From Leucobacter sp. Psy1 (GTDB taxonomy: Bacteria; Actinomycetota; Actinomycetes; Actinomycetales; Microbacteriaceae), in NCBI RefSeq assembly GCF_020096995.1, contig NZ_CP083692.1:2852001-2916000 (forward strand): a DNA stretch of 64,000 nt. Reading direction: 5' to 3'. Under the pieces are notes generated by a model. The model saw only the letters and a program-made list of their open reading frames with translations. It was not told where the DNA came from and did not search any database. Both the position numbers and the translations under genes were made by a program. Below, piece after piece: positions 6,846 through 15,939 of the stretch. Every line of letters starts with the position of its first letter. Within the stretch, counting starts at the first letter, position 1.

Positions 6846-8600
6846 TCAGCTCTTGAGCCCCGGGAAGTCCTCCTCGCGCCACTCGGTCTCGATGCGGTGG
6901 CCGGCGGCATGCGCCTCCTCCTCGCGAACCCGCAGCTCGACGCGGCGGATCTTGCCCGACGTCGTCTTCGGCAGCTCGAAGAACTCGACGCGTCGCACGC
7001 GCATGTAGGGCGGCAGCGCCTCTCGTGCGTGGGCGAGGATCGCGCGGGCGGTCTCCCCATCGGCTGCAACACCTGCGGCGAGCGCGACGTACGCCTTCGT
7101 GATGTTGAGCTTCGTCTCGTCTGGTGCACCGACGACCGCGGCCTCGGCGACGTGCGCGTGCTCGAGGAGTGCGCTCTCGACCTCGAAGGGGGACACCTTG
7201 AAGTCGCTGGACTTGAAGATGTCGTCGGTGCGGCCGATGAACGTGAGTACCCCGTTCTCATCGCGGGTGGCAACGTCGCCGGTGTGGAAGTAACCGTTCG
7301 CCGTGGCTTTCGCGGTCGCCTCGTCATTGCCGAAATACCCGGTCATGAGGTTGGTGGGCCGCCCGCCGCCCGAACTGGGCGAAGCCATACGCAGGCAGAT
7401 TTCGCCTTCCTCGGTCTCGGCACCGCTCACGGGGTCGACAAGCGCGACATCGATGCCGGGCAGCGGCCGGCCCATCGCGCCCGCGACGAGCGGGTCTCCG
7501 GGGATCGTGCCGATGAGCGCAGTGGTCTCGGTCTGCCCGTATCCGTCGCGGATCTCGAGCCCCCACCACTCCTTGATGCGCGCGATGACCTCGGGGTTCA
7601 GGGGTTCGCCGGCCGAGACGACCTCGCGCAATGCGCGCGGCTTCCGCTCGAGTCGGTTCTGGATGAGCATGCGCCAGACCGTCGGCGGTGCGCAGAACGT
7701 GGTGACCCCCGCGCGGTCGAGTTCGGAGACGAGGTGCTCGGCGTCGAATCGCGCGGTGTTCACGACGAAGATGGTGGCTCCGACGTGCCAGGGGCCGAAG
7801 AAGCTCGACCAGGCGTGCTTCGCCCACCCGGGCGCGCTGATGACCGAGTGGACGTCACCGGGGCGCACCCCGATCCACGACAGCGTAGAAAGATGCCCGA
7901 CGGGGTAGCTCGTGTGCGAGTGCACGACGATCTTCGGGAGGTTCGTGGTGCCCGAGGTGAAGTACAGCAGTGCGGCGTCCTGGCTGGTGGTGCGCTTCGG
8001 TACGGGGGCCTGCGACGCCGCGGTCGACTCCTCGTAGCGCAGCCAGTCGTAGAGGAGGGCCCGCTGGTCACGGGTTCCGGCGTCGAGGCCGACGCCCACA
8101 CCTCGGTAGGAGCCCGGAACTTCGCGGAACTTGGCGGCATCCTCTGGGCCGGCGAAGACGAAGTCAACGCTCCCCCGCTCGACGCGGTCGGCGAGTTCGT
8201 TCGCCCCGAGCACGACCGACGTCGGCAGAAGCACGACGCCGATCTTCATCGCCGCGAGCATGATCTCCCACAGCTCGACGCGATTGCCGAGCATGAGCAT
8301 CGCGACGTCGCCGTGCTTCGCACCGATGCCGCGCAGCCAGTTCGCCACCTGATCGGATCGCCGCCGCAGTTCGGCGAAGGTGCGCTTCACCTCGCTGCCG
8401 TCCTCCTCGACGATCCAGAGTGCGGTGGTGTCGTTCCCCTCGGCGATCGCGTCGAAGACGTCGTGCGCCCAGTTGAAGGAGTCGCCGACGTCGGGCCAGA
8501 CGAACTCGCTGCGGGCGCGGGCCGGGTCGCCTGAGAGCTCCAGCAGACGGTCGCGTGCGGCGAAGAAGGCTTCATTGGGTTGGGCGGCGTACTCGGTCAT
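6846..8600 (-). CDS. Acyl-CoA synthetase / AMP-dependent ligase
   Basis: A 584-residue ANL-superfamily ligase. Motifs: P-loop YFTSGTTNLPKIV (Asn where Gly is usual after TT), DGYGQTETT, the hinge GRTDDIFKSSDFKVSPFEVE, and the catalytic lysine region PKTTSGKIRR near the C-terminus. It activates a carboxylic acid as acyl-AMP and transfers it to CoA. The hinge and the GW(A)KHAWSSFFGP region resemble the medium-chain/benzoate-CoA ligase branch, so an aromatic or medium-chain acid is plausible. It begins 5 bp after the stop of the large membrane protein gene. The ATG at 8600 was chosen because family similarity begins there. Confidence 0.82.
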   Translation of the reverse strand: MTEYAAQPNEAFFAARDRLLELSGDPARARSEFVWPDVGDSFNWAHDVFDAIAEGNDTTALWIVEEDGSEVKRTFAELRRRSDQVANWLRGIGAKHGDVAMLMLGNRVELWEIMLAAMKIGVVLLPTSVVLGANELADRVERGSVDFVFAGPEDAAKFREVPGSYRGVGVGLDAGTRDQRALLYDWLRYEESTAASQAPVPKRTTSQDAALLYFTSGTTNLPKIVVHSHTSYPVGHLSTLSWIGVRPGDVHSVISAPGWAKHAWSSFFGPWHVGATIFVVNTARFDAEHLVSELDRAGVTTFCAPPTVWRMLIQNRLERKPRALREVVSAGEPLNPEVIARIKEWWGLEIRDGYGQTETTALIGTIPGDPLVAGAMGRPLPGIDVALVDPVSGAETEEGEICLRMASPSSGGGRPTNLMTGYFGNDEATAKATANGYFHTGDVATRDENGVLTFIGRTDDIFKSSDFKVSPFEVESALLEHAHVAEAAVVGAPDETKLNITKAYVALAAGVAADGETARAILAHAREALPPYMRVRRVEFFELPKTTSGKIRRVELRVREEEAHAAGHRIETEWREEDFPGLKS

Positions 8601-8605
8601 GGTGA

Positions 8606-11600
8606 TCAGTCTCTCGCATTCTTCGGGAAATCTGCGGCATCCGTCCCCGACCTCCGCAGCCGGCGCGCGACGAGCACGAACTCCGCGCCGACGGCGGCCC
8701 ACATCAGGGCCCCCAACCAGAGCGCCCACGCTCCGGCTGCGTTGCCACCTGGCATCGGCCCCACGACCCACCAGCACAGCACGCTCTGGCCGATGGCAGC
8801 CAGCGGGACCGCCCACAGCGCGATGCTCGCGGCCGATGCGCGGGAGCTGCGACGGGTGCGGGTCACGAGCAGGATCGCGGCCGCCGCCGCGAGCGTCACG
8901 GTGCCGCCGAGAACCAGCGTCGCGGTGTACGGCAGCCAGTACGAGGTCTCGTATCGGTTATACGCTCCTTGTTCGACGCTCTCGAATGTTGCCGCAGGGA
9001 AGTTCAGGACGACTCCGAGATCGTCCGAGAGATCGAGTTCGTACTCCTCGAGCCACGCGTTGACCTCGGCGTCGACGACGAAAGGACCGGTCGGCTCCTG
9101 CGTCTCGCGGTCGATCTCCCGCGACTCGACCGCGTCCGCGTCGATCGTCACGGTCACCGTGCCGTCCGAGGCCCGCTGCTCCGACCCGATGCGGAGCTCG
9201 TAGGAGCGTTCGGAGTCGTCGTACACGCGGGACTCCCCCACCCAGGGTTTGAAGGTGTTGCCGTCTTCGTAGGGCACCCGAGGCAGGTCCACGTCGGTGT
9301 CGATCCAGCCGCCCGAAGCGACCTCGCCGGCGAGGTCCGGCGCGATTTCGAGCGAGACCCGCAGCGGACGCACGGGCGCGGTACCGTCGAACGCGTTGTC
9401 GATGTTCGTGTAGTAGGTGTCCTCCCAGAACCCGAGCCACGCAGTCCATCTGAGCTGCTGCGACGCGCCCGCGTCATCGGGCGCGTCGACGACCGGTGAC
9501 GTCAGCGAGTACTCGACCTCGACCTCGTGCACCCCGTCGAGCACCTCGGGAAGCTGCGTGACGATCGCCGTGGTCCGGGCTCCCTCCACCTGCTGCGTCG
9601 GCACCGGATCGCCGTCGACCGTCACGTCGCCCACATCGAGTCCCAGGTCTTGCCCGAGCCGCTCGCGCGGCCACTCGCGGCCGAACTGCGGCACCCGGCC
9701 TCCGCTCGGGGTGAAGCGCACCTGGGTGTGCTCGACAACGTCGATGCGCGCGGTTCCATCCTTCTCGCGCACCAGCTCAGCGTCCACCTCGAAGCCCTCG
9801 ACCTGCGAGAAGGTGAGCGCGGGAATGTCGCGGTGGTACTCGGTGACGAATTCCGCTTCGCCATACGGGGCCGGGCGCACGGAAACGGTCACGATCGCGC
9901 CCGCCAAGACCGCGATGGCGGCGGCGAGCGCAAGCAGTGCCGGAGCAGAGACGAAATGCTCAGTGCGCCAGCCCCTCCCCGGTTTCGCGTCGCCGGTCTC
10001 CCGCCCGGCGAGCTGGGCCATGCGCCTTCCCGCACGCCTCGGCCCCTCGAAGAGCACGGCGTACGGCAGCAGCGCGTCGTCGACCGGGCCCCGATCCCGA
10101 AGCCGCGTGGTCGTCGCCCACGCATCGATCCCCTTGAGCTCCTGCATGGCGAGCGCACCCTCGGGCGTCAGTGGACGCGGGCGCCGTACCGCCCAGCACA
10201 CGAGCATCGCGAGGAGCGTGGACCCGAGCACGAAGAGCGCAGGCCACCAGACGACGGTGAGGATCACCTGGTGCGACAGCTGCCGCAGCAGGCCCCACTG
10301 CAGCAGGACGAGCGCCAGTGAACCCCAGATGAAGCTGTCGCGGAGATAGCTATCGGGTACCCAGCGGAGGCCGCGCTCGACCGGGAGGTCGTGCCGAGCC
10401 CAGGCGAGCCGGCGCCGCACCACGCTCGGAAAGTTGCCCCAGCGCCCTGCACGCATTCCGGCGCGGGCCACGGCACGGAACCAGCGCTCGCGAGCGCGAT
10501 GCGTGAGAGGCGATGGCCGCACGGGGGCCGCGCGTCGTTTCCCCCACTTGCGACGTTTCCCGTCGGCACGAGCCCTGACCGTGGGCGCGGTGGCGAGCGC
10601 CTCGACGAGCTCGGCGTGCCGGGGTCGCCCCATCAGCCGCGCTGCCGCGTCGGGGGACAGGTCGGCGGGAGGCTCGTCGCGCGCGACGTACCAGGGTCGC
10701 CCAGCACTATCGGCCCACACCACGCGACGGGCGACGAACGAGAAGAGCGTGAAGACGGCGAGCAGGGCGAGCGGGATCAGCGGGCCCCACGTCTGCACCC
10801 AGAACAGCGGAGTGGTCGGGGGCTGCGCGAACGTTCCGGATGCGAAGCTCACGGTCAGATCGAGGTCGGGGTGCGGCGGGAGGGTGTCGTCGTTCGAGAA
10901 GGCGTACCGCACCCCCTCGGAAGTCGTGGACTCGGCTTCGAGCCAGCTGGTGCCGGATACGAGCAGCCAACCGACGTATGCGCGGGGCGGGCGCACGAGC
11001 GCTTCGTCAATCTTCGGCGAAAGCGTCAGCGAGACCTCGACGCCCTTCGTGGCCTGCGGCCAGGCAGGGCCGAGCAGCGGCCAACCCCACTGGTCGATAT
11101 CCGCGCCGGTGGCCTCATCTTCGACCGTCGTGACGAGGTCGTGGAACTCGTAGGAGAGCACCACCTCGTGCTGACCGTCGAAATCTGCTCCGTCCGGTCG
11201 CTCGATCGTGACGCGGGTGGTGGCCGCACCGCGACGCACGTCGACGTCGGCGGGCTCACCGTCGATCGTCGCCTCATGCAGTTCGAAGCGGGCGTCGTGG
11301 CCCCTGAACTCGGTCACGAACGCGCGCTCGATCGTCGCTTCGGGTCCGTTGGTGAAGTTCGCGGTGAACCGTTCCTCGGCCTCGGCTGCGAAGCGATCCT
11401 CTTCGTCTCTTCCGACCTCGTAGTCGATCGCAACATCGGTCGCGATCCAGTCGACTTCGTCGATCTCCGCAGCGTCGAGCACGTCGTCGAAATCGAGCGG
11501 CTGATTCAGGACGGGACCGACGAGCAGAAAGACGCCGGTCGCCGCGATGAGTGCCCAGAACACCCGGATCCCGGATCGCAGACCGCGCCCGCCCCGCGCG

Positions 11601-11713
11601 CGGAGCTTCGTCTCGACCGCCTGGAACACCCGCGCCAGCCACCGGAACAGCGGGGTGTGCTCCGGCTGAGGATCGGGGATGCGCCCGGAGCTGAGCGGCT
11701 GCTGCTCGGCCAT
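8606..11713 (-). CDS. Large DUF2207-type membrane protein with two extracytoplasmic units
   Basis: A 1035-residue protein of unknown function. A membrane segment near residues 50-70 is followed by a beta-rich outer domain (about 75-300), then a helix near 310-330, a cytoplasmic basic stretch, two more helices (about 455-510), another at about 600, a second outer domain (about 625-910) and three C-terminal helices. Both outer domains have the same features: a DID-type start, VRFTPSGG or EATIERAFV strands, and a WPL/YPYF-like region with DxWGWPLLGPAWP. This is the DUF2207 architecture, apparently duplicated. It is transcribed with the acyl-CoA synthetase downstream and 4 bp after apt. No function can be assigned. 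Confidence 0.7.
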   Translation of the reverse strand: MAEQQPLSSGRIPDPQPEHTPLFRWLARVFQAVETKLRARGGRGLRSGIRVFWALIAATGVFLLVGPVLNQPLDFDDVLDAAEIDEVDWIATDVAIDYEVGRDEEDRFAAEAEERFTANFTNGPEATIERAFVTEFRGHDARFELHEATIDGEPADVDVRRGAATTRVTIERPDGADFDGQHEVVLSYEFHDLVTTVEDEATGADIDQWGWPLLGPAWPQATKGVEVSLTLSPKIDEALVRPPRAYVGWLLVSGTSWLEAESTTSEGVRYAFSNDDTLPPHPDLDLTVSFASGTFAQPPTTPLFWVQTWGPLIPLALLAVFTLFSFVARRVVWADSAGRPWYVARDEPPADLSPDAAARLMGRPRHAELVEALATAPTVRARADGKRRKWGKRRAAPVRPSPLTHRARERWFRAVARAGMRAGRWGNFPSVVRRRLAWARHDLPVERGLRWVPDSYLRDSFIWGSLALVLLQWGLLRQLSHQVILTVVWWPALFVLGSTLLAMLVCWAVRRPRPLTPEGALAMQELKGIDAWATTTRLRDRGPVDDALLPYAVLFEGPRRAGRRMAQLAGRETGDAKPGRGWRTEHFVSAPALLALAAAIAVLAGAIVTVSVRPAPYGEAEFVTEYHRDIPALTFSQVEGFEVDAELVREKDGTARIDVVEHTQVRFTPSGGRVPQFGREWPRERLGQDLGLDVGDVTVDGDPVPTQQVEGARTTAIVTQLPEVLDGVHEVEVEYSLTSPVVDAPDDAGASQQLRWTAWLGFWEDTYYTNIDNAFDGTAPVRPLRVSLEIAPDLAGEVASGGWIDTDVDLPRVPYEDGNTFKPWVGESRVYDDSERSYELRIGSEQRASDGTVTVTIDADAVESREIDRETQEPTGPFVVDAEVNAWLEEYELDLSDDLGVVLNFPAATFESVEQGAYNRYETSYWLPYTATLVLGGTVTLAAAAAILLVTRTRRSSRASAASIALWAVPLAAIGQSVLCWWVVGPMPGGNAAGAWALWLGALMWAAVGAEFVLVARRLRRSGTDAADFPKNARD

Positions 11714-11717
11714 CGAC

Positions 11718-12287
11718 TCAGCTGTGGAAGACGGTGTGCAGGCCCGGATCGTTCACGAACTCGCGCCCACCAAGGCCCTCGATCTCGAAGAGCACCGCGA
11801 CCCCGGCGACGTGATACCCGAGCTGGTGCAGCAGATCGCGACCGGCGACGAGCGTGCCTCCTGTCGCGAGCACGTCATCGAGGAGCAGTACGCGGCTGCC
11901 CTCTGGAAGATCGTCGTGGGCTTCGACCGTCGCGGTGCCGTACTCGAGCTCGTAGTCCACCGAGACCGCCGGCCTCGGCAGCTTGCCCGCCTTCCGGATC
12001 GGCATGAGTCCGGCACCCGTCGCATACGCGGCCGCACTCGCGAGCAGGAAGCCTCGCGCCTCGAGCCCCGCCACCACGTCGAACGATCCCGCGAACGGTT
12101 CGATCAGCGCGTCGACGGTCGCGCGGAGTGCCGGCCCGTCGGCGAGCAGCGGAGTGATATCGCGGAACACGATGCCGGGAGCCGGGTAGTCCGGTAGTTC
12201 AGCGATGAGCGACGCGGCGCGCTCCAGGTCCGTCGAAGGGTCTGCAATGAGGTCCGCGGAGAGCTGCGGATCAGGCGTTTCTGGCAC
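11718..12287 (-). CDS. apt: Adenine phosphoribosyltransferase
   Basis: A 189-residue type I phosphoribosyltransferase. The PRPP loop VLLLDDVLATGGT and the family's PGIVFRDITPLLAD and GLEARGFLLASA motifs are intact. It converts adenine and PRPP to AMP for purine salvage in the cytoplasm. The DUF2207 gene begins 4 bp after its stop. The first 20 residues before DLERAASLIAELPDYP are a short acidic extension, so a downstream start is possible. Confidence 0.95.
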   Translation of the reverse strand: MPETPDPQLSADLIADPSTDLERAASLIAELPDYPAPGIVFRDITPLLADGPALRATVDALIEPFAGSFDVVAGLEARGFLLASAAAYATGAGLMPIRKAGKLPRPAVSVDYELEYGTATVEAHDDLPEGSRVLLLDDVLATGGTLVAGRDLLHQLGYHVAGVAVLFEIEGLGGREFVNDPGLHTVFHS

Positions 12288-12333
12288 GCGAACAGCCTAC
12301 CCGCAGGGTCCCCCCTCAGCGCGGTCGGCCCGA

Positions 12334-12363
12334 TTTCCATTTCGCCCCGAACTGCTGTAATGT
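12334..12363 (+). promoter_or_regulatory. Candidate promoter of tRNA-Arg
   Basis: TTTCCA (12334-12339), an 18-bp spacer and TAATGT (12358-12363) lie 24 bp before the tRNA. The -10 is good and the -35 weak. Confidence 0.4.
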
Positions 12364-12387
12364 TTCTCTGGTTGGAAACAACGGCAA

Positions 12388-12464
12388 GCGCCCCTAGCTC
12401 AGCTGGATAGAGCATCTGACTACGGATCAGAAGGTCGGGGGTTCGAATCCCTCGGGGCGCGCCA
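12388..12464 (+). tRNA. tRNA-Arg (ACG)
   Basis: The acceptor GCGCCCC pairs with GGGGCGC. The anticodon stem TCTGA/TCAGA holds the loop CTACGGA, anticodon ACG. The T-arm contains GTTCGAATCC. CCA is encoded at 12462-12464. Confidence 0.97.
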
Positions 12465-12467
12465 CCG

Positions 12468-12497
12468 GAACCCCCGTCGCAATAGCGGCGGGGGTTC
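12468..12497 (+). terminator. Terminator of tRNA-Arg
   Basis: A 13-bp stem (GAACCCCCGTCGC / GCGGCGGGGGTTC, one G-T pair) with an AATA loop lies 3 bp after the tRNA. There is no T-run. Confidence 0.75.
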
Positions 12498-12647
12498 TGC
12501 TGTGAGATCGCCCTGTGACTGCCTCCCAACCCCCGCCCATGGCCTCCATGGCCACCGATCATTGCCACCGTCTAGATTCGAGTGGTTTCTCGCGCCGCTG
12601 CCGGCGGGGCGGCGAAGTGGGCGCCCGGCTCAGTCCCGGCACCGTCA

Positions 12648-12690
12648 GCACGGAGGGCCAGGGAGCCTGATGCCCCCTGGCCCTCCGTGC
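12648..12690. terminator. Strong hairpin, end of the TRAP operon
   Basis: Perfect 16-bp arms (GCACGGAGGGCCAGGG and its complement) around an 11-nt loop. It lies 35 bp beyond the stop of the minus-strand TRAP operon and can work in both directions. Apart from this and the tRNA terminator, 12498-12725 shows no gene. Confidence 0.75.
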
Positions 12691-12725
12691 GAGGCGCCGT
12701 CCTGGATCGTCTACCGAGATATCAG

Positions 12726-13736
12726 TCAGTTACTTCCAGCCGTGGCGCGGATGCTCTGATAGAACTCGAGATCGTCTCCCGTGTAGTAGTCGTTGAAGTA
12801 CTCCTCAGCCATGCTGATGAACGCTTGCCGATCGACGTCCTCGATGACCTCGAGTTCCCCGCTCGATTTCCACTCGTCGAGGATCTCCTGTGTCTCCTGC
12901 TCAACGCATTCGCGGTTCTCAGGACGAATCTCCTTGACGGTTTCAAACACGGCCTCGCGCTGCTCCTCCGTCATCGCGTCGAGAGTCTGGTCAGCGATTG
13001 TCACCCAGTGGATGCTGAGCTGATGATCATTGAGGCTGACGTAGTCGAGGAGTTCGTCGTAACTCTCGGATTTCGTTCCGACCACAGGGTTCTCCTGACC
13101 ATCAGCGATGCCCTGCTGGAGAGCCACGTAGACCTCTTCCGAGGCAACTGCGACCGCATTGGCACCCATTGCCTCCGCGTTCGCGAGGTATTGCGGCGTA
13201 TCGGGGAATCGGATCTGCATGCCCCGCAGATCCTCAGGCGAACGAATGGGCTCCTTTGCGCTGAACGTTCGGGTGCCGTAGTACCAGCCATCGATGATCG
13301 TGAGCCCTGTCTCCTCATTGAAGGATGCACGGAACTCTTCGGAGTCGTTGTCGAACCAGTCGAACGCGTGGTCCACATCGTCGAACACGTAGGCAGCCCC
13401 CAGAATACCGGCTTGCGGATAAACCGACGCCAGTCCTGCCTCCTGCAGATCCATATCGCTGTCGCCGGCCTGCAATCCGGCGACACGCTCCGCATCGGGG
13501 CCCAACTGGCTCGAGGGGTACAGATCGACGGTGATCCCCAGATCCTTCTCCTCGATGCGATCCTTGAAGAGCTCCATGCCACAGTAGAAGTTCGGGGCTG
13601 ATTCTGCCTGTGTGCTCGAGAACTGAATGGTGATGTCGTCTCCGCCCTCACCACCCCCGCCGCCCGCGCAGGCGGTGAGGAGACCGGCTGTGGCCACCAT
13701 CGCGAAGGTTGTCGTGGCAACTCGTGTGTGATTCAT
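12726..13736 (-). CDS. dctP: TRAP transporter solute-binding lipoprotein
   Basis: A 336-residue lipoprotein with signal peptide and lipobox LTAC (Cys23), followed by a Gly-rich linker and a DctP-fold binding domain. The region MQIRFPDTPQYLANAEAMGAN contains the Arg that pairs with the ligand carboxylate in TRAP binding proteins. It captures an organic acid outside the membrane and hands it to the DctQ/DctM pair encoded just upstream. The start at 13736 gives the signal peptide, with AAGGA 10 nt before it. The ligand is unknown; the adjacent quinate/shikimate-type catabolic genes suggest a hydroaromatic acid. Confidence 0.9.
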   Translation of the reverse strand: MNHTRVATTTFAMVATAGLLTACAGGGGGEGGDDITIQFSSTQAESAPNFYCGMELFKDRIEEKDLGITVDLYPSSQLGPDAERVAGLQAGDSDMDLQEAGLASVYPQAGILGAAYVFDDVDHAFDWFDNDSEEFRASFNEETGLTIIDGWYYGTRTFSAKEPIRSPEDLRGMQIRFPDTPQYLANAEAMGANAVAVASEEVYVALQQGIADGQENPVVGTKSESYDELLDYVSLNDHQLSIHWVTIADQTLDAMTEEQREAVFETVKEIRPENRECVEQETQEILDEWKSSGELEVIEDVDRQAFISMAEEYFNDYYTGDDLEFYQSIRATAGSN

Positions 13737-13791
13737 AATGGGTATGTCCTTACTCTGCGGATAGTCGAACGGGGAAGCGCTCACGGGCGCG

Positions 13792-15066
13792 TTAGAAGCC
13801 GAGCAGGTTCGGCACGAACATGACGACCTGCGGGAATACGGTGATGATCGCGAGAACGATGAGCATCGGCACGAGGAACGGGACAATGCCTTTGAATACC
13901 TCGTCGACCGACCGCCCGGTCACCGACGCCATCACGTAGAGCACACTCCCGACGGGCGGGGTGAGGAGTCCGATCATCAGGTTCACCACCACGATCACCC
14001 CGAAGTGCACCGGGTCGATGCCGAAACTCGTCGCCAACGGGAGCAGAACCGGAACGGTGACCAGGATTACGGCGGTCGCGTCGATGAGCATCCCGAGCAC
14101 GATGAGGAGCAGGTTGATGAGGAGGAGGAACATCAGCGGACTCGAGGTGAAATCCGTCATCCAATCCGAGAGATGAGTAGCCACTCGCTCTCGCGCCATG
14201 ACTTGGCCCAACATGCCAGCGGCGCCGATGATCAGCATGATTCCGCCCGTCAGGAAGACTGTTTCCTTGGCAGCCTCCCAAAGAACGCGGAACGTAACGG
14301 TGCGCATGAAGAGACCGAGCACGAGCATGTACACTCCGGCAATGCCTGCCGCCTCGGTCGGGGTGAAGTATCCACCAATGATCCCGCCGAGAATGATGAC
14401 CGGTGCGCCAAGCGGTCCGAGCACCCGAACGACTGCTTTGCGAAAGCGCGTGGCATCGAACGGTGCGCTCTCGAAACCGGGATGGCGTGCCACCCAGATC
14501 GCGATGTACACGCAAAGTCCCGCCGCCATCATGAATGCCGGAACGATTGAAGCTGCGAAGAGTGCGCCGGTCGAGATCGTGGCTGTTGCCGCGAAGATGA
14601 CGGCGGGGATACTCGGCGGCATGACCGGGCTGATGAGCGCGGACGAAGCCGTGAGGCCCGCCGCGAATCTGAACGGATACCCTGCCCGGGTCATGGCCGG
14701 AACCTGCACCTTGCCGAGTCCCGCCGCGTCGGCCAGAGCGGAACCGCTCATCCAGGCGAAGCCGACGCTCGTGCCGACGTTCACGTAGGCGAGATTTCCT
14801 GGAACACGGGACATCGCCGACATGCAGAACTCGAACAGGCGCTCCGCGATACCGAGCTTGTTTGCCACCACTCCGACGAAGATGAAGAGGGGCACTGCGA
14901 GCAGCGGGAATGAGTTCGTCGCGTCGAAGACGGTCTTCAACGCCATGCCTGCCGATTGCCCATTGACCGTAAAGTAGACCAGGCAGGGGCCCATGATCGC
15001 GAAGGCGACGGGGACGCGGAGGAAGAGCAGGATCAGGACGCCAACGGCGATCAGTGCGAGTTCCAT
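13792..15066 (-). CDS. dctM: TRAP transporter large permease
   Basis: A 424-residue membrane protein with about 12 hydrophobic segments and DctM-typical sequence: VPLFIFVG, ASSALISPVMPPSIP and TPTEAAG in the middle, and NLMIGLLTPPVGSVLYV near the end. It forms the Na+-coupled channel of the tripartite transporter with DctQ. The open frame extends upstream, but conserved sequence begins at the ATG at 15066, only 2 bp after the dctQ stop, so the two are coupled. dctP follows after 55 bp. Confidence 0.93.
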   Translation of the reverse strand: MELALIAVGVLILLFLRVPVAFAIMGPCLVYFTVNGQSAGMALKTVFDATNSFPLLAVPLFIFVGVVANKLGIAERLFEFCMSAMSRVPGNLAYVNVGTSVGFAWMSGSALADAAGLGKVQVPAMTRAGYPFRFAAGLTASSALISPVMPPSIPAVIFAATATISTGALFAASIVPAFMMAAGLCVYIAIWVARHPGFESAPFDATRFRKAVVRVLGPLGAPVIILGGIIGGYFTPTEAAGIAGVYMLVLGLFMRTVTFRVLWEAAKETVFLTGGIMLIIGAAGMLGQVMARERVATHLSDWMTDFTSSPLMFLLLINLLLIVLGMLIDATAVILVTVPVLLPLATSFGIDPVHFGVIVVVNLMIGLLTPPVGSVLYVMASVTGRSVDEVFKGIVPFLVPMLIVLAIITVFPQVVMFVPNLLGF

Positions 15067-15068
15067 CT

Positions 15069-15626
15069 TTACTCCTCGGCGTCTTCGATAGTGATGGCGT
15101 CGGTCTGCTCGTAGCGAGCTCGCACGATCCGCTCCACAGAGCGAACCGTGCCTGAGAGGAATCCGAGTAGCGGTATGAGGAACAGATACCCCATCGGGAT
15201 CTGGAGCACGGCGGTCGTGCGTCGGAAGCCTCCGTCCACCAGCGAGAACGCCTCCCAAGCGAGCCAGACGCACACGATCGTGAGAAGAACGGAGGACACC
15301 AGTCGTACGACCATCCGACCACGCCTGGAAGTGACGACGGAGTCGATGACCGCGACCGTGATCTGACCGTTGTTCCCGATCAGGTAGCCCACGACTATGA
15401 AGGTAAGCCCCATAAGGGAGTAGCGCGCGATCTCGCCGGCTCCCGGCCAGTTGACTTCCCCGATGTAGCGCCCGAGGACCTGCCAGATCACACCGATGAA
15501 GATCATCGCGAGGAAGAACACCGCGAGGGCCAGTTCGAATTTGGAGAGCCAGCGCAGTACGGCGGGCTCAGGTGGCGGCGACGGCGCACGTTCGGTCGAA
15601 TCGACTTCAGCCACAAGACACCGCAT
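15069..15626 (-). CDS. dctQ: TRAP transporter small permease
   Basis: A 185-residue protein with four membrane segments and the DctQ pattern: FELALAVFFLAMIFIGVIWQ in helix 1, then WPGAGEIARYSLMGLTFIV. It supports the large permease. The start is uncertain: the ATG at 15626 has GTGGGA directly before it; a GTG a few codons later and an upstream frame to 15686 are also open. It is the first gene of the TRAP operon. Confidence 0.85.
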   Translation of the reverse strand: MRCLVAEVDSTERAPSPPPEPAVLRWLSKFELALAVFFLAMIFIGVIWQVLGRYIGEVNWPGAGEIARYSLMGLTFIVVGYLIGNNGQITVAVIDSVVTSRRGRMVVRLVSSVLLTIVCVWLAWEAFSLVDGGFRRTTAVLQIPMGYLFLIPLLGFLSGTVRSVERIVRARYEQTDAITIEDAEE

Positions 15627-15775
15627 TCCCACTGTGACCAGTCGCGCGGACCTCAGAGCTTCGCCACGCAGACTCAGGCGCCACACGGTGAAGCCGCACG
15701 CGGCCCCTGATCAATGAGAGCCCAGCCCTCCAGAAATTGGGTAACAAGACCGTATTCTCCTCACCTTTGCGGAGA

Positions 15776-15813
15776 GGGATCTAGCAGGAGATCCCTTGCC
15801 CTTCAACGTTGAA
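15776..15813. promoter_or_regulatory. Hairpin and perfect palindrome upstream of the TRAP operon
   Basis: The 307-bp gap from 15627 to 15933 carries no gene. It holds GGGATCT-N6-AGATCCC (15776-15795) and the perfect 12-bp palindrome TTCAACGTTGAA (15802-15813), the latter a plausible regulator site. No convincing promoter was identified. Confidence 0.4.
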
Positions 15814-15908
15814 TCTCGTGAACGGTAGCACGCGGCCTGACCCCGAGAACCACCTTTGACCCGCTCAGTGGAACAGCAGAATTCGCTCGCTATCACCTAC
15901 TCGCTCGA

Positions 15909-15939
15909 TCCTGAGGTTGCGTCTGGTCGAACCTCAGGA
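15909..15939 (-). terminator. Hairpin at the end of the catabolic operon
   Basis: A perfect 10-bp stem (TCCTGAGGTT / AACCTCAGGA) with an 11-nt loop overlaps the stop codon of the last Gfo/Idh gene. It probably separates the enzyme operon from the TRAP genes. Confidence 0.6.

Noticed and set aside
6897..8534. 545-codon plus-strand frame opposite the acyl-CoA synthetase
   Set aside because: Mirror of a gene with complete ANL motifs; composition typical of antisense frames.
12388..12464. tRNA-Arg as an attachment site for an integrated element spanning the catabolic region
   Set aside because: No integrase, no repeated tRNA 3' end found at the other side of the cluster, and no phage or conjugation genes.
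13781..15322. 513-codon minus-strand frame overlapping dctM in another frame
   Set aside because: dctM has clear TRAP permease sequence and membrane segments; the overlapping frame is Arg/His-rich noise.
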